Source: Pyrenula massariospora (Eukaryota; Ascomycota; Eurotiomycetes; Pyrenulales; Pyrenulaceae). From it: a stretch of 64,000 bases of DNA. The stretch is taken from positions 1,798,001 to 1,862,000 of the forward strand of contig JAGFMI010000003.1 of assembly GCA_021030905.1 (NCBI GenBank), in the 5' to 3' direction. The translations under genes were made by a program, and so were the position numbers. The notes beneath the pieces are model-generated. The model was not told where the DNA came from, ran no database searches, and worked only from the letters and a program-made list of their open reading frames with translations. Shown here one piece after another: positions 45,728-58,806 of this stretch; the first letter of the stretch is position 1, and each line of letters starts with the position of its first letter.

Positions 45728-47007
45728 ATGGACGGCGGAGGCGACCCGGAAAGGCAGCAAGCCCTTGAACAATACAAGAACAAACTATTAGAATCACGAG
45801 AATGGGAAGCCAAGCTGAAGAACCTACGCTTAGATATCAAAGGTCTACAGAAGGACTTCGATACGACCGAAGACAATATAAAAGCTTTGCAGAGCGTGGG
45901 TCAAATTATTGGAGAAGTGCTAAAGCAACTCGACGAAGAGAGATGTATGATCCTGCTCGAGCAATCACTCATTGCAACGCTAACTCCCGAGCAGTCATTG
46001 TGAAGGCATCGTCGGGACCAAGATATGTGGTTGGTTGTAGGTCCAAGGTCGACAAAGCCCGGCTGAAGCAAGGCACGCGGGTCGCCCTCGATATGACAAC
46101 TTTAACAATCATGCGAATGCTACCTCGAGAAGTCGATCCCCTCGTCTACAACATGTCTCTTGAAGATCCTGGCCAAATAAGTTTCGCCGGCATCGGAGGG
46201 TTGAATGACCAGATAAGAGAACTACGCGAAGTTATCGAGCTGCCACTTAAAAACCCTGAACTATTCTTGCGGGTTGGCATTAAACCTCCGAAAGGCGTTC
46301 TCCTTTATGGGCCGCCTGGAACGGGAAAAACTCTCCTAGCTCGCGCAGTTGCAAGCAGCTTAGAAACCAATTTCTTGAAAGGTGAATTGTAAACTCGGTC
46401 TTTCAATTGCACAAGCTTACCTGACTCAGTCGTGTCCTCTGCTATCGTCGACAAGTATATTGGAGAATCTGCGCGTCTAATTCGAGAAATGTTTGGCTAT
46501 GCCAAAGAGCACGAGCCTTGCATCATATTCATGGATGAAATCGATGCTATTGGTGGCAGACGCTTTTCGGAAGGAACCTCGGCGGACCGAGAGATTCAGC
46601 GAACTCTCATGGAACTCCTCAACCAGCTCGATGGCTTTGACTACCTTGGCAAGACGAAAATCATCATGGCAACAAATCGACCGGATACTTTAGACCCTGC
46701 CTTACTGCGCGCTGGGCGACTTGACCGAAAGATTGAGATCCCATTACCTAATGAAGTTGGCCGGCTTGAAATTTTGAAGATTCATGCCAGCGGAGTCCAG
46801 TTAGATGGAGAAATTGATTTCGAAAGCGTTGTCAAGATGAGCGATCAGCTGAATGGTGCAGATCTACGGAATGTCGTGACGGAAGCTGGTTTGTTTGCGA
46901 TTAAGGATTATCGAGAAGCAGTCAGTCAGGATGATTTCAACAAAGCAGTGCGAAAAGTAGCGGAGGCTAAAAAGCTCGAAGGCAAATTGGAATATCAGAA
47001 GCTGTAA
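45728..47007 (+). CDS. RPT4: 26S proteasome regulatory ATPase Rpt4
   Basis: Exons 45728-45944, 45995-46381 and 46430-47007; 393 residues. One of six AAA ATPases in the 19S base ring that unfold substrates. An N-terminal coiled coil (about residues 5-75), an OB-type segment ([17 protein letters not shown]), Walker A GPPGTGKT (about residue 178), Walker [13 protein letters not shown], and the [18 protein letters not shown] box are present. The [17 protein letters not shown] block identifies Rpt4 among the six paralogues. Introns of 50 and 48 nt, both phase 1, keep LDEERF-IVKAS and [16 protein letters not shown] intact. Confidence 0.97.
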
Positions 47008-47679
47008 CGCGAGTGATGACATCGAGCACGCAAGGCCTGTATACTGCATCAACACTGGCGTCGTTTCAGGAGTCTCAGAATCACAGGAGCATTCACAACA
47101 TAGCCAGTATTAGATTTTTCCCGAAGCACTGAACACCAGGCTCTTTGAACCGGCTGATCTCTTTCTTAGTAGATAATGTCCTTAAGAGGTATTATCATGA
47201 TAAAGTAGTACTCTTGAAGTGTAAGAGTTTGCCGCAGGTGATCTTCTTCTATAAGAAATCCGGCCCCTCGACCGCCCTGCGGCCCCTCGATCTGCCTACC
47301 CCACACGCAACTACACATGCTGTCTATCGCATTGTACGATTCACAACTAAAGACACTGTTTGATCTCTGGCCTCGTTCTGATCCTCGTTCTAATCCTCAA
47401 GAAATGACGCTTGAAAAAATCCTGTTCACAACTGCTCGCCCAAAGCGCGAGACACCTTGACGCCCTGCCGTCCACCTCACGTGGAACCTCGGTCCTCTGA
47501 TCCACTATCGGCTGCTATATTCAATCTTGAAGTGTCACGAAAGGGTTGGGATCCACCGCGCGTGCAGTTGGTAAAGAAAATCTGCAGCTGTTGACAAGCT
47601 TGACTGTGCCTACTCAGCGCTTCGGTGCGTTGCGACAAGAGTGCGCTCCCCCTAGAGAACCATAACCGTCGATGGCCAA
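47008..47679. other. Intergenic gap, RPT4 to ArfGAP
   Basis: 0.67 kb between tandem genes. It includes a TCACGTGG site at about 47478, 200 bp before the ArfGAP start. No gene is seen. Confidence 0.5.
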
Positions 47680-50600
47680 ATGGGCAACATAAGTAGCCGA
47701 CCCGATGATGGGTCTTGCCTATACTTGAAAGATCAAACAAGGTGTAAGCTACTTAATTCTACATAAAAGTGTTTGGCCTGACAAGCTTCACAGTTTCAGT
47801 CGCGTCTCTGGTTGTCACAAATGCAAGGCGCAAAGTTCTACTTACCATTGTGCCCAACTCGTTTCCTGCGACAAGGTTGTCTGCAAAGCGCGACATTGGG
47901 GACGATGCACCAGTTGAATACATTCAGGTCGGATATCCAAGTCGTTTAAGGCATTTTGAAGCTGACTTTTTCCATCTACTAGGACCCAGAGACCTTCAAT
48001 CTGGCGATAGGGCCATCTTTTCTGCTTCGTCTCAGTAACGAGGACGAACTGAATTTCCGATTTACCTTTTTCATACGACAGACACCATCTTCAAGCAACG
48101 CTAGCCCTAAGCTTGACGGACAAGGGCCCGAAGAGGTTGTGGACACGTCAATAACAGGGCTTACATTTGCATATGCCTCTACTGCCCGCGACCTTGATAA
48201 TTTAGTGACTCGAGAATTCCATGCAGACCCGAATTTGCACAAAAACTCCAATGTTCAGCTGGTAGGCGATTATACTACGGATGGAAGTCCAGCGGTCCAG
48301 TTCGAATGGTGCTGGAAATGGAAGCCCCCAAAGTCTACCGAGGATAAAGGGAGTGGGTGGCGCAACAGCTGCAGCTTTTTAGAGTACGATTCAAGAGCTC
48401 ATCGGCTCAACACCCTTGCTGCGTTCTCCTTCTGGGTACACAATGCGCATCGTACCCAAAATACACCATTGTCGTCTCCAAGCCTCGAACTCAACGTCCC
48501 TCCTCGGCTGCGATTACCGTCTTCTCAGTCGATCCAGTCCAGGGCGAGCGAAAATGAAATGCTAGTTGAGGTTCCAGAACCTCCTTCCCCTACAGACGTC
48601 GTGACCGAAAATGGATCGGCGCTAGTTACATCTACTACCAATACAACCAATGCTTCAGTCAAAGTTGACGTGGCATGCGCCCGTCCAGGCGAAGATTTAA
48701 GTGCGGTCGAAGACGGGCCAGTCTTCCGCGCTACCATGAAAGCCCTGGAACAAAAAACTAGTAGCATGCGAACTAGAATGAAAAAGGTCTTGAAAAAGGC
48801 GGAAGCCGCCCAGCTCGCCCAGGTCGAATCCAATCAGTCAATTAAAGCCTTCCTATTTGCTTTACAGGAAGCGTCGAGTTCCAACGCTAGTGCAATCAAA
48901 CCGGCCCTAGATCACTATTTTAACCAAATAGCTCAGCAGATCCTAAATTACGAGACTCAGAATAGCATCAACCTCCAAAGGTTGATCATCGACCCGCTGT
49001 CGAAGCTTTACAATCTCGATATCAAGCAAGCCGAAGCGAAGAAGAAAGACTTTGAGGACGAAAGCCGCGATTATTACGCATACGTGAGTCGATACTTAGG
49101 GCAACGGCAGGATTCCTTAAAGGAGAAGAAGAGAGCCGAAAGTGATTCAAAATATCAAACCAAACGGCGGAATTTTGAACTGAAACGGTTCGACTATTCA
49201 TCTTTCATGCAAGATCTTCATGGTGGTCGGAAGGAGCAAGAGATGCTGTCCCAGTTGACCAAATATGCCGATCACCAAGCGCAGTCTTTCCTGGCCACGG
49301 CAAAGAAGATTGAAGAAATGACGCCTCAGCTTGAGGCATTAATTCGTGAAGTCGGCGAGGTGGACAAGGAGTTCAGATTTCAGCGGACAGAGAGGGAAGA
49401 AAAGCGGCGTCTTCTTGAGAAAAGCACCACATCGTACACGGAGCCTGACACCATCTCTCACAACTTCGCAAATACTGCATCTGCCAACCAAGGCACGCAG
49501 GCTGGGACCACGTCCGATAGTGAACTCGGCAGAGCTGACAGCACAGGATCACAGCTGCGGCATGGCGCGAGTGTTAAGTCAGTCACGGTGAAGCCTCTCA
49601 ATGGTGGTTCATTAAATCCTCCGATTGGTACTACTTTGTCAACCTCACCCAACGCCATCGGCAGCTCACCCGGCCAAAACCGATTCAAGGGTATCAGAGA
49701 TCTGGAGGAACGCGACAATAGCAACCTTGCAACCGAGAAGACTGGCGCTGAGCAAAAGAAAGAAGGTCTGCTGTGGGCCTTAAGTAGACCAGGGTCTCAT
49801 ATTGATCCTAAAGGGATAAATAAACAGGCTTGGCATAAGTATGGTACCCCCTAGCACTCTTTTTCGTTTTTGATAGTGTTGACATGATCACCCCAGATTT
49901 TGGATCGTCTTAGACCAAGGCAGATTATCGGAGTACAGCAACTGGAAGCAGAAACTGGATCTCCATATGGAACCAATCGACTTACGTATGGCTTCAGTGC
50001 GGATTGCACGTGACGCAGAAAGACGCTTTTGCTTTGAAGTCATCACACCTCAATTCAAGAGAGTTTACCAAGCAACGTCGGAAGATGACATGAGCAACTG
50101 GATAATGGCAATCAACAATGCACTTCAGAGCGCTGTAGAAGGTGGAGGACCCACACCGACCTCGATACCATCAAAAAGCAAAGGCGTTTCTCCAGGCCGA
50201 GATCTTGGATCCGTACTTACGGGCAAAAGCTCGTCTTATTCTGGCCAGCACGGTTATTCCCACCGGACAGATTCTAATAATGTCGGCAGGAGGATCACCG
50301 TCGGTGCTCGACCATCGTATGTCCGCACGAACAGCAACAGCTACGAAGAAAATCCGTCAAAGCTACTCCAGCAGATACGGGAGGCGGACCAAGGTAATTG
50401 CTATTGTGCTGATTGTGGATCAGGATCAAAAGTTGAATGGGTTTCGATCAATTTAGCGATCATACTCTGCATTGAGTGCAGCGGTATCCACCGATCATTA
50501 GGCACTCATATTTCAAAAGTTCGATCCCTGACGCTGGATATCCATTCATTCAGCAATGACATTGTCGAATTGCTAATGCAGATTGGAAATCGTGTAAGCA

Positions 50601-51253
50601 ACATGGTTTGGGAGGCCACATTGGATCAGTCCCAAAGACCTACCGCAGCGTCGTCGAGGGAGCAACGCCTCAAATTCATCACGGCCAAGTATAGTGAGCG
50701 TGCATATGTCCAACCGATTACGGCGGGCGTGTCTCACTCCTCCACCCCCGACGAAACCTTGTTGACCTCGATTAAGAAGAACGATATTCGTGGTGTGCTA
50801 TACGGTATTGCCTTGCAGGGGAACGTGAACGCCCACGACCGTTCACGGAATACGCATGCAGCATTTCTCGCCCTGGCAGCTGCAGACCCTGCTGCCCCCG
50901 GCGGCACCAGCCCGGCTGTTTCACCGACGAACAAGGCCGCTGCACATGCAGCCAAACAAGTCCCATTTGCGATGGCCGAGCTGCTGGTGCAGAATGGCGC
51001 CGAGATTCCACTGCAGATGCCGGCTATTCCTCTTTCTCCTGCAGCAAAGCTGTACGTAGAGCAGCGAACAGGGCGAGGTGGCACCACATCGGGACAAGAC
51101 ACTGTCGGAGCGCTGCCCACAATCAGGGGAGTCGGCGGAGGACATGGCTTCAGCGGACCGGTTGAGAAAGAGCGGGAGGCCAAGCTCCAGAAAAGAGGCA
51201 GTGCTGGCAGTCGGTTCGCGGGGAAGATGGCGGCCCTAGGTGCGGATCGGTAG
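47680..51253 (+). CDS. BAR-PH-ArfGAP protein (Csx2/ACAP-type)
   Basis: Exons 47680-47743, 47794-47927, 47983-49838 and 49897-51253; 1136 residues. Order: a conserved N-terminal beta-rich region (MGNISSRPDD, then FSVASLVVTNARRKVLLTIV), a BAR-like coiled coil (about 312-545), a PH domain (about 655-770, split by intron 3 at WHK-FWIVLD), the ArfGAP zinc finger (CADCGSGS ... CIECSGIHRSLG, about 850-955, with the Arg finger), and a weak ankyrin-like C-terminal region interrupted by a Gly/Pro/Ala/Ser stretch. ACAP-type proteins sense curved membranes and switch off Arf GTPases in endosomal and Golgi traffic. The S. pombe counterpart I would expect is Csx2. The small first exons were set by frame and resemblance. 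Confidence 0.93.
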
Positions 51254-54200
51254 TTACGATGTTGCAATGGGTAATGATAGACATTTGCGGCTGAATATAT
51301 CGACAAATTTTTTCGGCGCGGGGGGTATCCACAGACAAGGCGTGAGGCTGGTGTGTATGATAAGACGGATATTGGTCGATGGAAGATCAAGTTCCTGTCC
51401 CATGGGACACGGGCTTTCAAACATATTTGGATTGGGGAAAGCCATGTCTTGGGATTGGGGCCGCTTTTTTCCCTTGCGGCTGTTTGAACGGGAAGGTTGA
51501 GGGGAGTTTGGCCATGCGGGACTGCGGAAGATGGCCTGATTTGGATAATAATGTCATAATGGGACGATGAGTGCAGGCATTAGGTACGGCGGGAGCTCAA
51601 GAATAGAAGATGGCTGCCTCTGAGTAATGGAAGAGATGAAGATCGGATGTACAGATATCCTATCAACGCTGATCTTTCTATCTTTACTTCGCAGCTATGA
51701 TTGGGAGAGCTCTACGAGTGAGCCGATAACATGGAAAAGATGCGCAGAAAAAATCGCCACCTGAATGCAATTGCAAGGTTTCGAAACGCCGCGAACAACC
51801 GTGAAATTGTGGGATGAGGCTTTCAGGGTCCAGCCAGGGTCCTTGGCCAAGGCTGTGAGGCGCAGTCAGCGCCGGGGCTGCTGATCTTCGACCAGGATTA
51901 TACGTCTGAGCTTCTTTGAATCTGCTGCATGATGTATCAAAATGCTAAAAAATGTCGCCTTTTTGAATCCTGCTGTGTCCGTATCTCATGCCTTTTCTGA
52001 ACTGCATCGCCGCAGATGGTAAAAGTGCGTCATGAAATCTAAGTATTGTCGCTTATAACCGTCTATCTGACTTGTACCAATGGTAATTCCGTGGTTCGCC
52101 CAAGGTGTCTGTCGGTGGTCCGGGTCTGGCGCCATCACCAGAGAGACAAGAGTCAACGACCTTCGCCACCGCGCCACCATCGGGTTCGTAGGAGCCGGCG
52201 TCGAGCTGTCTCGGCTGGTAGACGTCTGTCTCTCACGGGTCCTCGCAGAACGACAGCGGTTCTCATTGGGCGGTGGAATAGAACGCTATGTTTCATAGTA
52301 TCTCTCATGTAGGCAGCTGGGTCTGGCCGTGATTCTCCTCTTCTCAATTGGGTTCGTTGATGGATGACTATTGGACTCCTGCGCGACGGATACCATGCTA
52401 GACGGGGAGGACGTCGGTGATTTGAGAATGTGTAGCGCCAATGCGAGAACCAAGAGAACCAAGCCATCGGAGCAGCCGCGGTTCGGCTGCAGCTTGCGGG
52501 TGTGCGGTTGTTGTGCCTGGATGTAGTCTGGCAGATAGTGACAATGACAATGGACGACCAGCTCCACGAGAGGGTAACCGCCCCCACAAACGGCCAGTCT
52601 TGGCTCTTACAAATGACATGACAGATCATATGACAGTCTCGAGGCGGCGGTCCCGTTTTGCTCCACAGAGGGCGCCAATTTGGCCGTTTGTGTTACCTAT
52701 GAGCGTGCTAAAATGTCGATGCAAGAAGCCCCCTTGTCATCCACGAACGGTTGTTTTCAGCCTCCGGCCATGGCATCGCGGCCAATCTTACCAAATGACC
52801 GTATTGCCGGTAAAGACGGTCAGCGAGCGTTAAGGTTAACGCCGCGGTCACGTCCCGGTCGCAGAGCCTGGCCCAACCTCAAACATCAGAGTCCACACCC
52901 AAGTCATCGCTCCAATCACCCTGTTCCAGAAATCTGCATAGCGACTTCACCGCAATAAGCCACATTAGATGGACTCCTGTTGGCCCATTCCTCAGCGTCA
53001 GCCAGCGCTCCTCCGAGGTCCAAGGGATGAGCGATGCATGGCGCCAGGAGGCCGACGCTTCATCCGTGGATGGCGCATGCCTTCATCCTTCCAGAAAAGA
53101 GCTTACTTGGCCCCACAGAAGCTTCGAAACGGTGGCGTGGTCTGCCGTCCTCATGTCCCTGGGTTCGGTATCTACCTTTCAAAACCGCTGATCCCCGGCG
53201 GACCACTATGCTCTTTTGCTACCCCCGTCGTCATCATATCTTTGCCCAGTTTTTACTTTCGCCCACTTTCCAACGTATCGTACCAACCTGTTCTGCCCCA
53301 CTGCAGAAACATTGGACCCTGGAGCGGCTATTCTGCTCCTCCCCATCCCCCATCCCTAGATCCATATCTTTTTCTCGGCGAATCACGCGCCGTCGCAAAC
53401 TCTGAACAGATTTCGCGGAAGATACACGGGTGGCCCCGTCGAGCTGGGACCCGAAGAAGCAACTATGATGTCGGGTTGCCGATCAGTGTCCTTTGCACCG
53501 CCTCTCCCTCCCGGATAGATCACATTACTCAGTAGTTGCATGGTCTATGGTAGTCATGACGCTGTCCGTGAACTCGAGCTTTACCATATTGAGTGGATCT
53601 TAAGATCTATCACTTGGCTGTAGCAACTTATTAAAGACGCTCTGCTGCTTGGTTGCACTGGCGGACCTCAACACTGTCTTCATCTCCTTTCGTTTTTTGT
53701 ATGTGTCAGGGGTCACTTTTGCCCCTATCCAATCGTTCTCACGATCGCTCTTCAGTAACCGTTAACCTGGAACACTGATATCTTGCTTCCGCATACCTAG
53801 TACCATCTCCCTTTTTCGCCTCCTGCTTGCTGATAGGACAGCCCTATGTTGAGCTACTTTCCCACGACACCAGCACCACTTTGTCAGGCCACTTTCCTCC
53901 GGGAAGTCCTCCTATTTACTCATAGCTCAGCCGCATTTGTTGAAGTCGCTTAGCTTTTCGTGAAAAGCTAAGGGCCAATCGACGTTCAGCGTACTGTTCT
54001 TGCACTGTGCTTGCACGGGACCGTCAAATCTTTGACATGAGCTTGCTGTTTGCTCGGGAGTAGCTCCCGCTTTCTAGTCTCGAACCATTTGCGACGTGGT
54101 TGTGAAACAATTTTTTCTTTCCTAAAACGGCACCGCTCGCTTGTGCTGTACCATTTCTGACCGGCTGCCACTCGCTCCGATAAATGCCACCAAAAGAAGC

Positions 54201-54364
54201 CTTGGTGTTTGGCGGATTTCATGTTCATTTGAAGCTACGTGCAAGGTAAAGCCCCTTCCGAATCTTCGGCCATGTTATCTGTTCAAGTTGAGATGGACTG
54301 ATACATGGCTCTTTTCTGGGTACATCAGTGGGTTGCTCTTCCAATCATCGTCGAAGAACCTGTG
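51254..54364. other. 3.1-kb gap upstream of the RRM-YTH gene
   Basis: The longest gene-free stretch here. Overlapping frames up to 188 codons (52969-53535 plus; 52153-52629 minus) look random in composition and carry no motif. It holds a near-palindrome GCGTTAA-GG-TTAACGC (52827-52842), a strong 11-bp hairpin (53949-53972) and pyrimidine-rich tracts around 53.6-53.9 kb. Such tracts are common in long fungal 5' leaders. It may include a long leader of the YTH gene or a non-coding RNA. Confidence 0.4.
53949..53972. repeat. 11-bp perfect inverted repeat with 2-nt centre
   Basis: Left arm CTTAGCTTTTC (53949-53959), centre GT, right arm GAAAAGCTAAG (53962-53972). It is about 0.39 kb upstream of the RRM-YTH start codon, possibly in its 5' leader. 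Confidence 0.9.
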
Positions 54365-56526
54365 ATGGGTGGGAACCCCGAGAACCCAGAGAATTCGGAC
54401 CACAATATAACCGCTCAGGGTAGGTTGCTCCATATCCATAGCACTTTTGAGTCTATATTAATGTGACATATTTTCAGCGACACTCGGAGGGAATCAGAGC
54501 GAACCACAGATTCCGACTCAAGAAATGGAACTACTTCAGCAGCCTGGCTTTGGCCAAAATATGGCACGACTACCACGCGATGTTTCGCCATACAACATGG
54601 GCACACTCATGCAAACATTACCGGACTATCGATCATCGCCTTATCAATACGGTCAACAGCCTTTTCCTTCTCAGCAGTTTTCTCCAACAGCACACACAGG
54701 GCAAATGATGGCGTATGGGTCACCATCGGCCTCCCAATATCCAGCTCATGCCACCCCTGGAAACCCTCAAGCTTTTAATTCGCCTTTCGTGCAACAATAC
54801 CCATTTCAACCTCAGCAAGGTCATCAGCACTTCCGTCCCCATGGCCAGGGCTTTCAGAACATGGTTGTTCAGTCACCAGCGCAACCTGCAGCGAATCAAA
54901 TGCCATATCTTGAACACCAGTACATAACTCAGCCAATACATCAACATCAGCATGCGCAAATGCAATCAGCTTACAACAACCCTATGTATGGTCCGCCGCA
55001 GCAAAATCGTCAACCATCAGGAATGCCCTCGCCCCAATACTTTGGAAATATGGCCCAGGGGTTGCAGTTTGGACCAGGGACTCATGGAATGCGTGTCCCT
55101 TCCATGGAGAATATGGCAGGCCTTCCTCCTATACGGATCCCGCCTGTGCCTCACGGCCAACAGACGGGAGCCACTCGTAGTAAGTTGGATCATTTGAAAG
55201 AGACCGATGAGGTTAGGTCACTAACAATGGGTAGATATCAGTCGGAGAAGCTCTGACTCAAACATGTCTCCCTCAATCCCACGAGGTCCGCCACGGAAGC
55301 CACGGCAGTCCGGTCATGCACTGTGGGTCGGCAACCTCCCCCCTGGTGCAACTGTCTTTGACCTGAAGGAACACTTCTCGAGTGAAGCAACTCATGACAT
55401 CGAGAGTGTTTTCCTAATATCCAAGAGCAACTGCGCCTTTGTCAATTACAGATCGGAGTCCGCATGTGCAGCCGCAATGACCCGTTTCCATGATTCGAGA
55501 TTCCAAGGTGTTCGATTAGTCTGCAGACTGCGACGAGGGACAGGCGCTACGCCCGCAGGCACACCAACTGGGCCCTCCTTAACTCATGGTGCCTCATCCC
55601 CTGGAGACACTAAAAAACAGTCACCAGAGCGCAATCTCCCCACAGCCGCCAGTCCTGAAGCTGAAGATCCACAGTCTGACTCAGAATCTGAGCAGGAGGC
55701 GGTTAAAGTAGCCGAAAAATATTTTGTCGTGAAAAGTCTAACCATCGAAGACCTCGAATCAAGTGTGCGTAATGGAATATGGGCTACTCAGGCTCACAAT
55801 GAGACCACCCTGAACAAGGCTTTCAAGGTACAGTAAGATTCCTCCATGACTCAGAAATATGTTGACCATATTTTTCAGACCGCTGAAAACGTGTTCTTGA
55901 TTTTCTCCGCCAATAAGTCTGGCGAGTACTTTGGTTATGCTCGGATGATTTCCGCAATTGATGGAGATGCACCAGCGTCCATCGAGCTACCCGATCCAGG
56001 CATAGAAACTGCTTTCGAGACAGAGCTGCCTCATACTATTCCTACCCCTGCAACGAACGTTGCGCCTAAAGGCAGAATCATCGACGACTCTGCGCGGGGG
56101 ACCATTTTCTGGGAAGCCGACTCAATAGATGAACAAACTACCGAAGAAATAACAACAGAGAGTGCCGTAGGTGAAGACACGGCCACAGTTACAGAGCCCC
56201 AAAACCTCTCTCCAGACAAAGAGCAGCAGGTGTTTGGCAAACCCTTTCGGGTTGAATGGATTTCAACAACCCGACTACCTTTTTATCGCACCCGAGGATT
56301 ACGCAACCCTTGGAATGCCAACCGGGAAGTTAAGATTGCCAGAGATGGTACTGAGATCGAACCGACCGTTGGTAGACGCTTGGTTGGGATGTTTCACCGT
56401 CCTCAGCTAGGCAGCGGCCCATCTCCGAGTTCTCGCGAATCCTCGTCACATGGTCCAGGGACTGGGTCATTGGCCACGGCCCCTTCCATGCCTGGAATGA
56501 ACCTTCCTGGTCGACCACTTTCATGA
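54365..56526 (+). CDS. RRM-YTH domain RNA-binding protein (m6A-reader family)
   Basis: Exons 54365-54419, 54478-55179, 55235-55827 and 55879-56526; 665 residues. The first 250 residues are Gln/Pro/Tyr/Met-rich and disordered-looking. An RRM-like domain follows (about 270-340: HALWVGNLPPGATVFDLKEHF-type RNP2, CAFVNYRSESACAAAMTRF-type RNP1). Then the YTH domain (about 410-590): YFVVKSLTIEDLESSVRNG, IWATQAHNETTLNKAFK, NVFLIFSANKSGEYFGYARM, GKPFRVEWISTTRLPF and DGTEIEPTVGRRL. YTH domains bind N6-methyladenosine through an aromatic cage, and Trp in GIWATQ is one expected cage residue; S. pombe Mmi1 uses another mode. Intron 2 ends at ATGGGTAG with CTAAC just upstream. All junctions keep frame. Confidence 0.9.
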
Positions 56527-57983
56527 GATATGACCTTATGATGAGGTGATATAGTACACAGGCTCAAATGAGCCAAACATACGTTGTGTTTTCGGAGGAA
56601 TATAATTAATCAGGGTTTCTCTTCTCGACGTCCTTGCTGTGCGAGTATTACGAATCTATGTTTTAATGTCATTGAGATGGTGCATGGGTGGGTTGGAAGG
56701 ATTGTATAAGGTGTTAGGGAAGACCGAGATATACGCAATCGGCATTGTCAAGGGGAATTGAGTAATACACATATGCCTTGGGAGGATTGAGCAAGGCCCA
56801 ATTGGTCACCTGACCCATACATACACCTCGGACGATATACCGACTCTCAAAATGAAAAATTTCTACATTAAGATCTTCTCGACAAGTGACTGGGTGTGAT
56901 CCAAGTCGTAGGACGTTTCTTTACCGGCGCTATGAAGATATATCATCATCACGGACATTGTCACCACTATGTAACTAGCACGTGACACACATAATTTCTA
57001 TCTAAGAATGTAGGCAAGACGACGTACCACACAAACCATAACGTCGTTCCTATCGCCATCAATGCTAAATGCCCTTTACTTCTACCGGGATCCGTGTCCT
57101 GGGCCATCCCTCTCGCTCACGCCGAAGACATTCGACCTGTCTCCCAGCCCCAAATGACATGTCACATGGCTTGCCAAGCCGTGGTGTCAAACGACGCTAG
57201 TAATCAAACACGAACGCTCACGAACCAGGATCAGAAAAGCTTCATCGTTGGCAGGTTGTGGCGGTGCCGCCGATCTTGACGTTTGTGGCTGCCGATCTTT
57301 CATGCAGATCTTCTGCGTTTTTTCGCCAACTTCTTCCATAAGCACATGCGCTCTGTCTGTACCTACCTGATTGGAAGTACGGCTTTGATTTATGGAGTTA
57401 TGTGTACGACGATGGGCCGATTTCTCGAAATAGCATCAGCGCCCATGTGCATGGTTGTCTTACTAGTCAACGAAGGGAAGCACGACCGAGGGACTGCTCT
57501 TCGTGAACTGCATAATGATGATGACAGCATTCACGCCTTCAACGCAAGATGGCATTTGGAATCCCGGGGCAATCGTGTTCTAGACACAACCTGACGGGTC
57601 AATCCTAGTGGAAGAAAACTTACATGCATGTCTTGCTGGATCCGGCGGTGACACTTGCAGAAATCTGCTCACCCTCCCTTGCTCCTGGTTCAGGGCTAGA
57701 TCTAGCAAGATCATCTTCAGATAGACAACGCTTCGTCTAGCCTGCTACGTCGAGGATCTAATCACCCATCCTGTCAAGACCATCATATCCGAACAGAAAA
57801 TGGAGAGGTATTTCGATGTTTTGAGCATATCAAAACGAAAGCGCAACGTCTAGTGGAACTATTGGCGTGGTGTCATAGTAGCTTCCTTGAATGCTGTGAC
57901 GCTTTCCATTGACTACTTTTTTAATCCAAATCTCATACCGAGACCTCAAATGCTAAGCAAATCAACACAGGTCAGACCCTTAG
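56527..57983. other. Convergent region, YTH gene / alpha-beta hydrolase
   Basis: 1.46 kb with only short frames (up to 103 codons at 57283-57594) lacking motifs. A CACGTG lies at 56979-56984. No gene is recognised. Confidence 0.45.
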
Positions 57984-58806
57984 TCACTTCGCGGTGGCAG
58001 CTTTCACTAGAACCTCCACCACTTTCTCCGGCATGCTCAGAAGAGGTGCATGGTCTGTTGCTAACTCGGTGACATCAATCTTGACGCCTTCCTTGCTCCG
58101 TTGCTCGATCATTGCATGCTGACGCTCAGGCGGAACGATCTTGTCTTCCGTGCACAGGATATAGAAAACAGGGAGGTATTTATAGGCGGGATATGTCAAC
58201 TCGCCTGCGAAGGACACGGCTGAGTGATCTCGAAGTGTCGCGGCGTGCACTTTCGCCTCCTCTAGAGGGAGACTGGAATATATTTCTGATGCTGCTGCGT
58301 CGAGATCCGTCATATGCATCCACTCTCCCTGATTTCGGTCGTCAGTCTCCAGGTCTGGCAATCAATGAAACACTAACATTTGGGTTTATCCATTCGGATG
58401 ACCCTCCACCACTAGCTGTTGCCAACGACTCCCCTTCCCCAACCATGAAAGCCGCCATGTAGATCAAGGCAATGACACCACCTTCCTTGCCTTCTGCGGT
58501 GCGATCACGTTTCAGCAACCCGCGCGCGCTTTCTGTGACCGGGATGCCACTGTACGAGTGTGCAACGAGCACTACATCCTTGCCCTGGTCGGCTAAATGT
58601 TCCGCCGCGCTATGAATAAAGGCCGCATCGTTGGACATTGATGGTGCATGTTCGCCACCTCCTGCAGCTGTCGGGAGATCTGTAGGCAAGGATTCATAAC
58701 CCTGGCGGGAGAGAAGATCGACGATCTTTGCGTAGCTTTCCTTGGGGGAGAAAGATCCAGGGACGAGGACAAAGGCAGGTTTGCTAGGGGCTGTATGAAC
58801 AGACAT
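57984..58806 (-). CDS. Alpha/beta hydrolase, salicylate-esterase/AB_hydrolase_6-like
   Basis: Minus strand, exons 58806-58378 and 58328-57984; 257 residues. The N-terminal strand is AFVLVPGSFSPKESY. The nucleophile is Ser84 in VLVAHSYSGIP, the likely acid is Asp205 (LCTEDKIVPP) and the base His236 (TDHAPLLS), so the catalytic triad looks intact. The short lid fits plant salicylate/methyl-ester esterase-like hydrolases found widely in fungi. The substrate is unknown. The 49-nt intron (donor GTTAGT, acceptor ATCAG) is phase 0 at WINPN-GEWMHMTD. Confidence 0.9.

Noticed and set aside
52153-52629. 158-codon minus-strand frame in the 3.1-kb gap
   Set aside because: Overlaps plus-strand frames and shows no recognisable motif.
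52969-53535. 188-codon frame upstream of the RRM-YTH gene
   Set aside because: Overlaps another long frame, Pro/Arg/Ser-rich without pattern; likely chance within leader or intergenic DNA.
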